Source: Synaphobranchus kaupii
Lineage: Eukaryota; Chordata; Actinopteri; Anguilliformes; Synaphobranchidae
Assembly: GCA_029718625.1 (NCBI GenBank)
Contig: CM056387.1
Location: 36,238,931-36,302,930, forward strand
DNA: 64,000 bases
Reading direction: 5' to 3'
Positions 1-11,956 of this stretch are shown piece by piece; position 1 is the first letter of the stretch, and each line of letters starts with the position of its first letter. Made by a program: the position numbers and the translations under genes. The notes beneath the pieces were generated by a model, which was not told where the DNA came from, did not search any database, and saw nothing but the letters and a program-made list of their open reading frames with translations.

Positions 1-145
1 TTCTAGCACTTTGAGTTTGAAAGGATACAATGACAATGAGGTTGAAGTGCAGGTTGAGGTGCAGACTGTCAGCTTTAATTTGAGGGTATTTTCATCCATA
101 TCGGATACCTTTTGTACATAGCCCCCCCCCCCCCCCACCCCCTAC
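1..145. repeat. Tc1-like terminal fragment and C run
   Basis: GTGCAGACTGTCAGCTTTAA followed by TTTGAGGGTATTTTCATCCA resembles the subterminal part of fish Tc1-like elements. It is followed by C14 at 123-136. It has no partner end in the window. Confidence 0.4.
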
Positions 146-179
146 ATTTCTGGGCATCAAAAAAAATTTGACAGTTTAA

Positions 180-1399
180 CAATGTAGAATAAAGTAATAA
201 TTTTTTATATTTGGTCACATATCCTTTGCATGCTATGACTTCCTGATGTCTGTGACCCAAAAACATCAAAAGACTCTTGATATCTTATTTTCTGGTACTC
301 TTACAAGCGATACTATAACCTCTCTGCATTTGAATGAGCGTCGCGAACGAGTTCGCAAAGTAAATTCTGTCGGACAACCTCTCGCTGTAGCCGACCATGG
401 TCGGCTAGCAATCATGCGTCACATACTCAACCAATCACATGCACACACCTCTAATGGAGCGCCCTTTTTAAGCCCAGAATCAGTTCATTCTGTACTGCTT
501 GAATGCTGATGCGCTGCTCTTTGTTGCTTACGGCTTGTGTTAAAATAAATTTGCTGTCACCCTCCACCACCCCAGCTTCCACCTGTTGTTTGGATCTGCT
601 TTAGTATAGGGGGTTTCTGGTCATCTCCTGTTTAGCGGGGGGAGATGCCGTGCTCCGGAGCAGTACTAAAGCAGATCCATTCACTGCCAAACTAAAATAA
701 TTATGCAGTACATTCATTCATTAAACATGTCATCTAAATATGTGAGTTGTCCTGACAGAAATGGCTCTATATGGGAATTGGGGGGTGGGACTAGATTTAG
801 CTGTAAATTATGCTGGAACAGTATGGAATACATGGTTGGTAAAATGGCTGTAAATCATCAAGGGTCTGAGGTATCAAACGAGCCTCAAACCATCATTCTG
901 CTGCCAGATATGCAGTAGATATAGATGGATCACTTTAAGGGTTGTTTCTCCTATTGGATTCCTATTTCCTATTGAAAAATAAGTCATGAGAAGAAACCCT
1001 TCAAGTTATCCATCCATATCTACTGTATTTCTGGAAAAAGAGTGATGGTTTAAGGCTTGTTTGATACGTCAGACCCTTGAAGACTTCTGATGACTTTGAA
1101 GAGCCATTTAGCCAACCATGTGTTCCATACTGTTCCAGTGTAATTTACAGCTAAATCTAATCCCACCCCCCAATTCCCATAGAGATCCATTCAAATGCAG
1201 AGACGTTATAGTATCGCTTGTAGGAGTACCAGAAAACAAGATATCAAGAGTCTTTTGATATTGTTGGGTCACAGACATCAGGAAGTCATGGCATGCAAAG
1301 GATATGCGACCAAATATTAAAAATGATTACATTATTCTTATAAAAATGATTACTTTATTCAATCTTTACCAGGGGTGCCAATAATAGTGAAGGGCACTG
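180..1399. mobile_element. Palindromic non-autonomous Tc1-like element, left end lost, with a nested insertion
   Basis: The right end, ATAGTGAAGGGCACTG followed by TA, is a Tc1/mariner-type terminus. Segments 180-335 and 762-945 are together the reverse complement of about 975-1345 (for example TTTGCATGCTATGACTTCCT against 1283-1304). It is therefore a near-complete palindrome centred near 960. The left arm is interrupted by unrelated sequence at about 336-761, and the left terminus is missing. Confidence 0.75.
336..761. mobile_element. Nested insertion inside the Tc1-like palindrome
   Basis: It has no counterpart in the other arm. It contains a perfect 15-bp stem, GGATCTGCTTTAGTA at 592-606 with its complement at 664-678, and a polyadenylation-like AATAAA at 545-550. 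The family is not recognised. Confidence 0.5.
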
Positions 1400-1707
1400 T
1401 ATATATATATAATATATACACCATATAAATAATCTTAGTTGCAATCATATTTGCAGTATCAAGCTAAGACTCATAAGTAATGTGATTCACTGCTTAATGT
1501 TAATGTTGAAGTAGTGAACTTCACACAGTAGTACATGTCAGCACCATTCACCCTCTTTAATCTGCCATCATATCAGACAGCTGATTGATTATTACAAGCA
1601 CGATAATCTGCAAAAGGTCAGATTGTTGCCTGTTCCCCACTATCCCACCCCACTCGGCTGCTAAATATAAATAAATAGTAAAAAAATCTAATAAAATTGT
1701 TAAATTG
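1400..1707. other. Intergenic sequence, nothing identified
   Basis: AT-rich unique sequence with a short (TA)n; no coding or repeat signal beyond that. Confidence 0.5.
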
Positions 1708-2144
1708 GCTCTAGTATCTGAAATTTGATTTGCGGTTATTGCATTGGAACCTTGGGATTGTTAGAACTGCAGTCACGTAGATCCATAGACTCACAGGGCA
1801 GGGAAAAAAGGGTAAGAGGTTGAATGGGGTCTTTGAGAACATATGAATGTGACTGTTGAAGTGCGAGACTGACCTTATCACTGAGAAATGTGTGTTCGGC
1901 CGATTCGGATATATCCGTCTTTGTAAATAGGCTCTGGCATCTCAAATTTGATTTGCAGTTATTGCAGTGGGAATCCTCGGATTTTCAGAACTGAAGTCAC
2001 GCAGATCCATAAACTCACAGAGCAGAAAAAAGGTGAGATGTTGAATGAGGTCTTTGAGCACATAGGAATGTGACTGTTCAAGTGAGACACGGACCATCAT
2101 TGAGACAACAGTGTTCGGCTGGTTGGCATATATCTGTCTTTATG
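1708..2144. repeat. Tandem duplication, about 218 bp x 2, diverged
   Basis: Units 1708-1929 and 1930-2144 share AAATTTGATTTGC, ACTCACAG, GAATGTGACTGTT and TTCGGC blocks in order. Many substitutions separate them. Confidence 0.8.
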
Positions 2145-3295
2145 GCTTCTTCAGGAATGTTTACCTTATGTTTATCTAAGTGTAAATTGATCAATATTCA
2201 TAAAATCCTATGATGGCTGTTTGAAATGGTTGGAAATCACTCTAGTATTGTTGTAAATGTATGGGTAGCAGATGCTGACACACAAATACATAGATACATA
2301 CATACAGTACATGCACACAGACAGACAGACAGATGTGTATACATACATTTGTACATACAACCTGCACTTTATCCTCATGTTAATTGTTTAATTTCAAATT
2401 CAACATGCTGGAGTACAGAGCCAGAACAACAGAAATTGTGTTACTGTCCAAGTACTTACAGATTTGCACACACATCTCTCCTAGAAGCCTTCCTACACCT
2501 TGGGATTCATCACATAAACGTACATGCATACATACATACACACGCACCCACACACACAGACATGCATACATGCATTACCTTCATGAAATGTCTGCTGTCA
2601 TGCATGTTGGATATTTATGTATTTTTACTATTGTAGCTTTTTAAAAGTCTGCCCTCCTTTTTTGCATTTATGTGACATTCTCAGCCATTGTTGATTTTTC
2701 TTTTTTTTGTTGATAATTTGCATGAGTTTCTGGTTAAAACGCAAATTCACTTTCGGGGTTTTTCAAAGACTCAAAACACCCAAAGAGGCTCCCTGCTGAC
2801 AGCGAACAGCATGCTTGCTACCTGCTTTCTTCTGTTGGAATTTCAATGACCATCCTCTCTGGAGGAAGAGACAATGTTTCCTCCTGTGAAAGGTCTGTTT
2901 CACAAAGATTTGGACTGTTTATTATTTTTTATTTTTTTTCCAGAGGAGTATCTCCAACCTCCCATTCATATTTCATATATCTTGTGCGTTTGGTCACAAC
3001 TTGAGCTTTTCACTTTCTTTTTGATCCTACCTATGTAGAGGATTTTCCTTCTGTCGACCTTCCCACCTTAATACCTCTGCTCCCTTATTATTTTGTATTC
3101 TCCTGAAAGATTCATACTGGTACTTCAGAGGTTAAAAGGTGTAACAACATCACAGGTTCATTTTCAGTGCAGTCTTTTCCTGTCTCACCAGATCAGGTTC
3201 TTGTCTCCTCTGTACATGTTTACCTCAGTGGAAATTATTTTCTTTGTATTAACTGTTTATGTTCAATCGTTCCGGTGGTTCACTCACAGAAACAA
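2145..3295. other. Intergenic; CA/ATAC simple sequence about 2278-2575
   Basis: Imperfect (ACAC/ATAC)n simple repeats surround a 33-bp motif at 2475-2507 that recurs inverted at 5932-5964. The remainder is AT-rich with no gene signal. Confidence 0.5.
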
Positions 3296-3430
3296 ATGGT
3301 GGTGTACATTTCACAGCATATGGTGTTTATGTGAGTCTGTGGTCTCATATAAACACCATAGGGTGTTAAATGTACACCACACCAGCAGTGTTAAAATCAC
3401 ACCAGAATAACAGTTTTTGTTGTGCAGAAT
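3296..3430. mobile_element. Small palindromic element, GTGTACATTT family, copy 1
   Basis: GGTGGTGTACATTTCACAGC and GGGTGTTAAATGTACACCAC form inverted arms around a short loop. The right flank has CACTGCTGG in reverse. The same family occurs at 3905 and 11845. Confidence 0.65.
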
Positions 3431-3904
3431 TGTGTTTGTAACTGACTGTACGCTGCCATTTTTGCCGGTTCTCTCTCCTGAAATAGATGCTAATCTCAAT
3501 ATTTACCATGTTAAAATAATTGGTTACATCTAGTAGCTTCTGTTTTAAGATACACTATGATTGAAGTGTGATATATCTTGGCATGAGCTTATGAATCACG
3601 CCCACTGACTGACTTATCACTAATACTTTTGACAGCTGAAGGTCCTCTTGACATACACACCTTGGCTTTTAACATGAGCCTATTTGCAATATAAAAGTAA
3701 TGCTTGAATGTAATTTAATGGAAACAGCATCTAAATGGGTTAGGTGGCCTACACTAAATAAATGTTCTGGGTAAAGTATATAGATAAATACACAGCCAGC
3801 CTATATATTTCCCTCTTTGCTTGCCGTGATACATGTGTGCCCTGCTGAAAATACAAGTTTAAACCAGCCTGAACTAGTTTAAGGTGTGTTTTTGACACTT
3901 ATAT

Positions 3905-3988
3905 ACTGCAAAAATGCTGGTGTAAATTTAACACTACTGGTGTACATTTCACACCATAGAGCGTTAAATGTACACCACCATTTGTTTA
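3905..3988. mobile_element. GTGTACATTT family, copy 2
   Basis: CTGCAAAAATGCTGGTGTAA is followed by ATTTAACACTACTGGTGTAC, then GCGTTAAATGTACACCACCA. Same arrangement as copies 1 and 3. Confidence 0.65.
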
Positions 3989-4109
3989 TTTATTTCGGCA
4001 TGTGTATAGTCACATTGCATCACATTTCTGAAATATGCATTTAACAAATACATTTCCTGCCGAAAAGGGATACGGGAAAAAAGCAGCCTGCTTATCAAGT
4101 CCCGCCCCA

Positions 4110-4262
4110 ATAATAGCTGGCCTATAGCCAGCTAGTCCACCAGTTTGGCCACCAGCTTACTCAACCAGCTAACTAGCTTTGACCAGCCACAGACCAGCTT
4201 TGACCAGGTTGAAGTGTTGAAAACACAGTTAAACCCAGCTTAGAATCCCAGTTGGTTTTAGC
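4110..4262. repeat. Degenerate ACCAGCT/AGCTGG simple repeat
   Basis: Many overlapping AGCTGG, ACCAGCT and AGCTTTGACCAG words occur over 150 bp, a known style of fish low-complexity repeat. Confidence 0.6.
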
Positions 4263-7200
4263 AGGAACTTTCAGCAGGGTTTCTGTTTGGCCGTTTAGCT
4301 GTTGGAGACTGATCTGAGTTTCTCCTCTCAACCCCGCCAGAGGTCCCTCTTGGTTTTGTCCCATCTGTCCGTGGGAGTCTGTCCGTCCGTGAGTCTGTCC
4401 ATGCCTCAACTCAACCCTCACCTGTGCTGGACCCCCCAAACAAAGAGCCCACTGTCTTACCACCTGCTGACGAGCACCTGCACCACTTATACCCATTCAT
4501 CATGTATCATGTGACCCAGGCACAGCCAACTCAACGTCTGTCCGTTTAAAATACAAATTTCTTTTAAATAAGCATTTGTATGTGTATTTTAATGTAATAT
4601 GGGTTCGCTTGTTTTTACACATGGTATATAACCACCTGCAAACAGCCCCCTGGATTATAGTTTGAAGAGTCGCTTATTTGGTCTTTCCGCCCACGTGTCC
4701 GTCTGTCTTCTGGGTTCTCTGTTTTTCCGCCGCATGTGTGCTTATCCTGACAGTCTGTGTGTCTAAAAAGGCCTAAAAGGCCACCTGATAATTGAGGTCT
4801 AGTAGATGTCTGTCTGCAGGCTAAGATACAGTCCGCAGTGCCTGAGTTACACTGGGAGAGAAAGAAATCAACACGCGAGACACAGAGCCCGTTCTTTTGA
4901 GCCCAGTGGAAGATAAGTCACGCTCCGGCCTGTGGCGCAGATTTATCAGCCCCGTCCCTAGGCTCACGGGAGGCGCCGAGTGACCATCCATCAAGGACGG
5001 CCATTTTAACACATCTCTCTGTCCGCGCCCACCGCCAATATTTACTAAACAAAACATCGGCGGCCCAAAGGACTGTGCTGAATCATGTCCTAAAATTGTG
5101 CAGGGCAAAGCTGTCCACACACTGCAAAAGAAACAAGAGGTGAAAATGTCTCAGTATCAAAAAGAGTTTTATATTTACACTTACATGTTGTAAAAAAAAA
5201 AAATGAATTGAGCAAGGTGCAAAAATGCAGTAAAAACAGTAACGTTTCAGCAAGCTGCCTCCCTTAGCTTAGCCCTTGGGAACAGATTGTTTGGGCCAGG
5301 ACCACAGCAACGCCTTCCTCAAACATTTTTTTTATATAATTTTTTGCAGTACTTCACAAAAAGCAAAAATGATTTAAATTTTAAAGTCATGCACTTATTA
5401 TAAATTCAGCTTTGGCTTTTCCGGTCATCCCTTAGGTAATTATATAATAGGCCTTTGCCACTTCTGACTTTTGGTTAATCCAGACCGCTCATTATTCACC
5501 CAGCTAAAAATGTCATTATCAACATAATTTGAGAAATGAGTCAGTCAACATCCGGCATCCTGGAATAGATCAGAGGGGGGCCAGGGGCCCTCCAGATACA
5601 CTATTACACAATGATTCATCGAGACTTTGGTTCAGATTCTGAGCCCCCGAGAAAAGGTGAGTGGCTTCTTACTGAATGTACCACAGGGAATGAAAACAAA
5701 AAAGGTAATCATACTACATAACCATTTGCCGCCACAAGCCACACAAAATGGGCCAGCCTTCAGACGTGAAGCCTGGTGCTGGCAGTTGGAAATGGCTTTG
5801 TTTGTTCAAGAACGGACAGCTAATTAATTGCAGGGTTGTCATGGCAGTTCTAGAGAGAAGTGTGTGCGTTGGGGGGGGGGGGGGGGCTTTGTCGAAGGCT
5901 GAAATCTTTTCCCTGTTCCAAGGAGAGAGATAATCCCAAGGTGTAGGAAGGCTTCTGGGAGAGAGGGGCAAGCTGTGATATTCTGCGGCGCTGCGCTGGA
6001 CAGAGCGCTATCTGTTGACATTAATTGGGGACAACGTCAGGCTCCTTGTTCCTCGCCTCTGGGGCCCGGACCCCAGCGAAAAACACCGCCGAGATACTCT
6101 CCCACTGTCGTACTGTCTTCTCATTATTACATTTCTAACCTCCAGTATTCAGTTTCATAAATCATAATAAAGTAATGTCAGTGTATTAGCGCCACATTAT
6201 CGCGCGTGCGGGATGCGTCGCAGTGGTATTTCTCTTGTGTAATAGCCCAAACAGAATAGAACAGGTGCAGAGGAACAGGGGAGACAGCCAGCGAGACATT
6301 ACAACGCCCCGCTTTTTAACAAGGGGGACTTTTTAAGTCTGGAGCTGAGGCGACAGATGAAAGGCTCATATAAATCCAAGTTGGGGATGCGCGGTGGCGA
6401 AGCCGCTCGCCGTTTTTTAATACCGTTAAAACAATTAAGGGACGCCACCACCACCGCAGACGTGTCACTTCCTGGCTCCTCCCCTGTGACTTCTAGTCAA
6501 TCTGCCGAAGGGGAAATTTCCCGTCCCCTCCAAAGCCAGCGAGGGACACCAATTACTACGGACAAATGTGGCGGATTTCTCCGTGACTGGCGTCAGCGAC
6601 ATCCATGCAGTGTGTCTTATGAAAAAAGACAGAGGGTGAGGTGGGAAACCTCTTCTGGGAGGAAGAAAAAAACAAGACAGCCAACAGAACAGGAGGCTGG
6701 TTTTGTGGCATAAAATCAATACCGCTGCATAAGCGCGAGGTTCTCCAACGGCGTGTGTGTTCTCCCTTTACAGGTCTTACGGGAGAGTCTCGAAAGATTA
6801 TGAGGGTCCAATGTGTTGTCTAGCGAAAGGATTAACCAGCCATTCTTTTGAATTATTTCACTTTTATTTCATCTGTATTGAGTGGAGACTAAGCGTGGTA
6901 ATATTGTGGTTTTACGAGTGGAACATCAAGGCGTATGCCCCCGTATTCATCATAAATTTGATTGCTCAAATATGGACAGAAAATATGGAGATGAAAGCTT
7001 CTGTCTTTGCCCTGCGAGGGAGGTTCCTGCAGATTCAGGGCCTGTGGAAGCCGTGAGCATCATTGAGACCATGAGCCACGAGGCAGGGCCAATAATAAAT
7101 AAATAAACAAACAAACAGAGGCTTAGCTGAGAAATGCGTGTATTCGGTGGACGACCATTAGGCCATTTAAAAGCCCGTTTTAATTGGAAGGTAATGGACT

Positions 7201-8002
7201 GAGAGGATCCAATCAGTTCATGTCCAGAGAAGCAAGTGATGAAGATGAAGCCTGTTTCCTGAGCCTATTATAAAATAAACGGTGTTGTTGTCCGGGAGTG
7301 TAGAGGGAACGGCGTAGACAGTCGCAGGCCCATCACAGCTGACCTCACCGTTTGATAGCGGCTAAATGGACGGCTGGAGAGAAATCGCTTAACTCTGGTA
7401 AGTTGATGATCCACACAGAGGTCAGTTTGCCTTTGGGTCCCTCTTGTTTGATGAGAAGAAAGCGTAACACACTTTATAATACGGATCATTAAAATATGAT
7501 TAATACGTTATAAAACTGTACTGCGCATCATCAAAGATACAGTCAAACGGTGGCAGTAAAAGTAGTTTCTATATGTCCTAAAGAGGAGGTGAGGGTTAAC
7601 AGACTGAAAATACCACATGAGGTGCGAAATTCACGGCAGACATCAGCACATATAGGCCCCTATTTCCGTGACAACGTAAGTAAGCGCAAACATGCCTGGG
7701 CAAGTGAAATTGCTAGGTTTGTCTCCTGTAAACGAAATATTTATTGCCTTATGCCAGGTTTGGTAGTTTTGTGGTCTGCAGTAAACCCATTTACAATAGG
7801 GGGCGTGTGAATAGAAACATTCGGCACAAAAGTTTGGTGTTCAATAATAGGATGCAAGCTTTGCTCAGTCATGCAGTCCAATGCTGGCAATGTTCAATGT
7901 TGGTAAAAAAAAGTGCTTATTAAATGTAGGTGCAAAGGTTCTTGTTTTGTTTATTTTTTAACCGTCACTACAGCCCAATGGAGTACATAATTGCATTACA
8001 GC
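4263..8002. other. Intergenic, no gene recognised
   Basis: Open frames here are short and have no recognisable protein sequence. G14 lies at 5872-5886. The stretch around 6990-7260 is unique and moderately conserved-looking, but I cannot support more than that. Confidence 0.5.
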
Positions 8003-8205
8003 CATTTAGATGACACTCTTATCAAGAGAGACTTACACAGTTTGTTTTGCATTTCTTACATAGTATCCATTTTATACAGCTGGATATATACTGAAGCAAT
8101 GCAGGTTAAGGGCACAGCAATGTCCTACTGGGGAATCAAACCTACAACCATTGGAATACGAGCTCAGTTCCCTAACCATTATACTACACTCTCACCCATG
8201 TAAAA
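8003..8205 (+). repeat. ATTTAG dispersed family, full-looking copy
   Basis: The head GCCATTTAGATGACACTCTT is followed by ATCAAGAGAGACTTACACAG. The middle is CCATTTTATACAGCTGGATA. The tail is GGGAATCAAACCTACAACC, then CCTAACCATTATACTACACT. The tail resembles a tRNA-gene B box on one strand, so a SINE origin is possible. Confidence 0.65.
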
Positions 8206-8305
8206 TGGCTGCCGTATGGGCAGTGATACAGGCAGCGCATTTACAGTGGCTATTAGTGGACAGCAGCTACCCATTAAAATTGCGGCTACTACTTAGTCCA
8301 TGCGT

Positions 8306-8618
8306 TTCGACAGTGGACAGAGACCGCGACACTTCGTGTAGCCTGTGGAGGCAGAGTTTGTGCATTGGACTGCTCGATGACATTGGACATCTCGGGACAG
8401 CGGGGGCTATTTTTAATCATGACGTTTGGCTGTATTCCACTTTAATTCACTTAATTCGTTTGATTAATGCAATGATTCTATTGAATGTCTTTATTTGATA
8501 TGTTTGTGTGTATGTGTTGTGGGTCTGCCCCACTGTCTATGTCTTTTTTGTTGTTGCTGGTGGCTACAACTGAAGTTCCCCAACAGGAAAATAAAAGTTA
8601 TTCTATTCTGTTCTATTG
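8306..8618 (+). mobile_element. Non-LTR retrotransposon-like 3' end, copy A
   Basis: It is highly similar to 26606-26930. It includes GGACAGCGGGGGCTATTTTT, TCATGACGTTTGGCTGTA and GTTGTGGGTCTGCCCCACTG. It ends AATAAAAGTTATTCTATTCT with a short (TTCTA)n tail, as expected for a LINE or LINE-mobilised 3' end. Confidence 0.65.
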
Positions 8619-8786
8619 AGCCCAAAACACACTGATAAAGTGCTTTTTTTGTGCATTTGGTAGGGCTAGGTTAATGATTGAGCAAACATTCGGGATATGC
8701 GTTTCAGATGTTTGGGTCAGTCGGGTGGTACTTCACAATGTAGCCCTCAGAAAGTCAGTGTGTTCTTCATGGCATGCTGTTTTCTA

Positions 8787-8940
8787 CACAACATAGAGGC
8801 AGTGTAGTATGATGTTAATGGAACTGGGCTTGCAACTTATGTTCAATTCCCAGGTAGAACACTGCCATTGTACCCTTGAGCAATGTACTTCACCTGAATT
8901 GCGAGAACCTACTGTACATCCAGCTGTATAAATGGATGCA
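8787..8940 (-). repeat. ATTTAG dispersed family, tail portion, inverted
   Basis: Read on the minus strand it gives CCATTTATACAGCTGGATGT, TTGCTCAAGGGTACAATGGC, GGGAATTGAACATAAGTTGC and CATCATACTACACTGCC, in the same order as the copy at 8003. Confidence 0.6.
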
Positions 8941-9262
8941 AAAATGCAAAAACTGTGTGTATAAATGGAAACAAAAAGAGAGCAGGGACTGGCTCACTGC
9001 AGGGTTGTTTCTCTAGTGAGTGTACATTCATCTTATCAAGTGCATGTTTTAAATTAATGACACGCAGTTGAAGAGGTGATTTTTTATTTTTTTTATAAGT
9101 GGTATTAAACAAAAATTGACGGCAAATAAATAAAGAATCAAGCACTGGCATATAAACGGAAAATACATTTCGTTTTGAGAGGGAAATAAATATGAAAATG
9201 AAAACTATTCAGTCTCGCCTATGTTTTGATATCACGAGTAATGGTTCGGAGAGAGGCTCGTT

Positions 9263-9400
9263 TTATTTATTTAGCCTTTATTTAACCAGGAAGATCCCTT
9301 GAGATTAAAATCTCTTTTTCGAGGGAGACCTGGCCAAGGTAGCACACCATTTAAAAGTTACAGTACAAAATTATACATGGGACATGTTTAACAGAAACAG
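9263..9400. repeat. TTTATTTAACCAGG dispersed fish repeat fragment
   Basis: GCCTTTATTTAACCAGGAAG, TTGAGATTAAAATCTCTTTT and GAGGGAGACCTGGCCAAGGT are a familiar high-copy combination in teleosts; class unresolved. Confidence 0.6.
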
Positions 9401-9419
9401 AAAATGGACAATTAATGGA

Positions 9420-10161
9420 GAATCATTCTTAACCCTGTAGTCATTCAGCTTGCATTCCCCGGTCGGGACAGCATGAGGCCGAGTGCAAAAAATATATAAG
9501 CTTGTAAATATAAATATAGGCTCGTAAACTTGCTTTTCAGCCATGAGGAAATTAGCAGTTGGCTGTGGCGTTAACCCTCTGTGTTTACAGGGAAGGGAAT
9601 GGGGCGATCTGATTGGTAATAATGAAACCAAACTTCCATAACACCCACAGTTAATTTATTCATATCGAACCGTTTGACAATTGCGCCTTTACTGTTAAAA
9701 TAGGGCCCATACTGTGTAACATAACAATAGTGTCTAACTTTTGGTTGGATTTTTGGGGACGTGGCAAATTGACCTCCTTCTTATGAACACATTTACTCAT
9801 ATCTATAGGTGTTCCAGAAAGCATCACTGCCATTAGTGAAAGCTTAGCTACAATAAGCAGCCAAGGACACCATTGCTCTGTGGGTTTATTCCTGAACTGT
9901 GGTGACTGTGGGAGTACTGCATCACCTTATATTGGGTGAGAAAATTAAAGGTTAAAGCATCCGCTGATTGTCGCGGTAACAGAACACCCACGTAAGAATC
10001 AGCGGCTCTCCTGAGGGTTGACGTAAGCTGGTTTTGGAGGGGCCAGACCAAGGTTAACTGTGGCAGGAAAGCAGGAAATCTGTTGGGTTTTTTTGCACTC
10101 GGCCTCACGCTGTCCCAACCGGGGAACGCAAGCTGAATGACTACAGGGGTTAAGAATGATT
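9420..10161. mobile_element. Fold-back element with 72-bp inverted ends
   Basis: 9420-9491 (AATCATTCTTAACCCTGTAG ... GGCCGAGTGCAAAAAA) is the near-perfect reverse complement of 10089-10161. The 600-bp interior has no coding signal. It sits in or next to the repeat at 9263. Confidence 0.8.
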
Positions 10162-10501
10162 CTTTTTTTTTAACTTATTTACTCACTTATTAATTTATTT
10201 ACTTATCATTTCACAGCCTTATTCACAGAATACTGCAAGTAAAAGGTCTTCATGGTGAGATATACAGTGTATTTGATGACAAATATATGAAGTATTATGT
10301 TCTTAATGACGATCAGTATAATGTGCTTAATAAAGATCAGTATAATGTGTTTAATGAAGACCATGTAATGTAATGCATGGCTGCAACCAAACTGGACATT
10401 AGAGGAGATACACTAGAGTATTAGAGCTGTATCCATTACACAGCTGTATTTCACTTACACCTCACTTACATCTGAACCCCCTTACATCTATATGCCACCT
10501 A
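10162..10501. other. Intergenic, AT-rich; short direct repeats
   Basis: GATCAGTATAATGTG is repeated at about 10311 and 10335. Nothing else seen. Confidence 0.5.
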
Positions 10502-11801
10502 CAGTGCCTTCCATAATGTTTGGGACAAAGACATGTTTTTTTTATTATTTGGCTCTGTACTCCACAATTTAAAATTTGTAATCAAATAATTCACATGTGG
10601 TTAAAGTGCACATTCTCAGCTTTTATTAAAGGGTATTTTTTATACATTTTTGATATCAGGCTCTTAGCAATTACTGAGCTCACCAGTGCTCTCTTTCTTC
10701 TTAATGATGTTCCAAACAGTTGATTTTGGTAAGCCTAAGGTTTGGTCTATGCCTCTATGCCTTTATTTCTAGTTTCTCAGCCTCATATTAGCTTCCTTCA
10801 CTTTCACTGGCACAACTCTGGTCCTTATGTTGATACATACCAATAACAGACTCAAAGCTAATCAAAAGCCTAGAATCAAGACTAGGGCTGCATTCCAATA
10901 GTCGAATTCGAGCAAGGAAGGATCCTTTAGATTGCATGAACCGGAGATATTTCACAGGTAGCCATGCTAAGGACCGTTCAAATTTCTTATATTGAGAAAA
11001 AAAGGAGCTTCACAATTCCTTTTATCCATCCTTTCACAAAGGATGCTCTGGACTATCCTTTTCAGAAGGAAGTTAGCATTCATGCCCCACAATACAATAC
11101 CGTCAATGTTTACATAAGCATCGGAGTTTTCCGGAACCTACCGAATTACCGAATTCAAACAACTAGGCGAACATCTGAGAAATACCAGAAATCTAAATAT
11201 GAATAGGCTAGTATTGTTGGTTAGCATTGTCTTATAATAGAAAATAAACAATTACACAATCAGACAATACATCTAATTTATTAAGAGGCTAAATTTCACC
11301 TAAATAAAATAGATGGTTCAAGTGAAATACAGACTGCAATGATGCGCCTTTTGTCACACTTTTTTGTGAAGTTGTAGTTCGCTATGTTGAACAGTCACAT
11401 CAATACGACTGGACGTCGCACCATGATTCAAGGTAGAGAAGGAGGTTCAAATTCCACAGTAGATGCTAGGTTCCTTATAAATCTCTCCTTCCATCCTTTC
11501 TTTGACCCCTGGCAAGGTCAAGGAAAAGTTGCAAGGAAAGGAAAAAGGACCTTGGAACACAGCCCAAATACTGAAAGCTCTCTTATACCTGCACTAAGGA
11601 AGCAATTGAACACACCTGAACTATTCAGAAACACCATTTGGTGAAGCCATTTGGTGAAAACAGAATGTGTAAAAATACCCTTTAATAAAATCTGAGGATC
11701 TGCACTTTAACCACATGTGAATTGTTTGATTACAAATCTAAACTTGTGAAGTATAGAGCCAAATCAAGAAAAACATGTCTCAAACGATAGGCAGGGCGCT
11801 A
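10502..11801. mobile_element. Non-autonomous Tc1/mariner-like element, 1300 bp, long inverted ends
   Basis: The left end CAGTGCCTTCCATAATGTTT after TA, with TGGTTAAAGTGCACATTCTC, is mirrored at the right end by CTGCACTTTAACCACATGTG and ACATGTCTCAAACG, ending before TA at 11802. The TIRs are about 130 bp. There is no transposase frame. A second element (10885-11565) is nested inside. Confidence 0.8.
10885..11565. mobile_element. Nested element with GGGCTGCATTCCAA ends
   Basis: GGGCTGCATTCCAATAGTCG at the left is matched inverted by CTTGGAACACAGCCC at the right. The ends resemble the GGGTGCGTCCCAAT family at 34317 and 62660, so this may be a longer relative. The flanks AAGACTAG and AAATACTG match poorly as a TSD. 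Confidence 0.5.
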
Positions 11802-11844
11802 TACATCTGTACCCCACTTACATCTGTACGCCACTTGCAAATGT

Positions 11845-11956
11845 ACACAGTATAAATGTTGGTGTAAATTTAACACTGCTGGTGTACATTTAATACCCTA
11901 GGGTGACTATATAAACACCCTAGGGTGTTAAATGTACACCACAATTTTTGCTGTGT
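11845..11956. mobile_element. GTGTACATTT family, copy 3
   Basis: TGGTGTAAATTTAACACTGC and CCCTAGGGTGTTAAATGTAC with the loop TGACTATATAAACA. Inverted outer ends are ACAGTATAAATG and AATTTTTGCTGTG. Confidence 0.7.
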
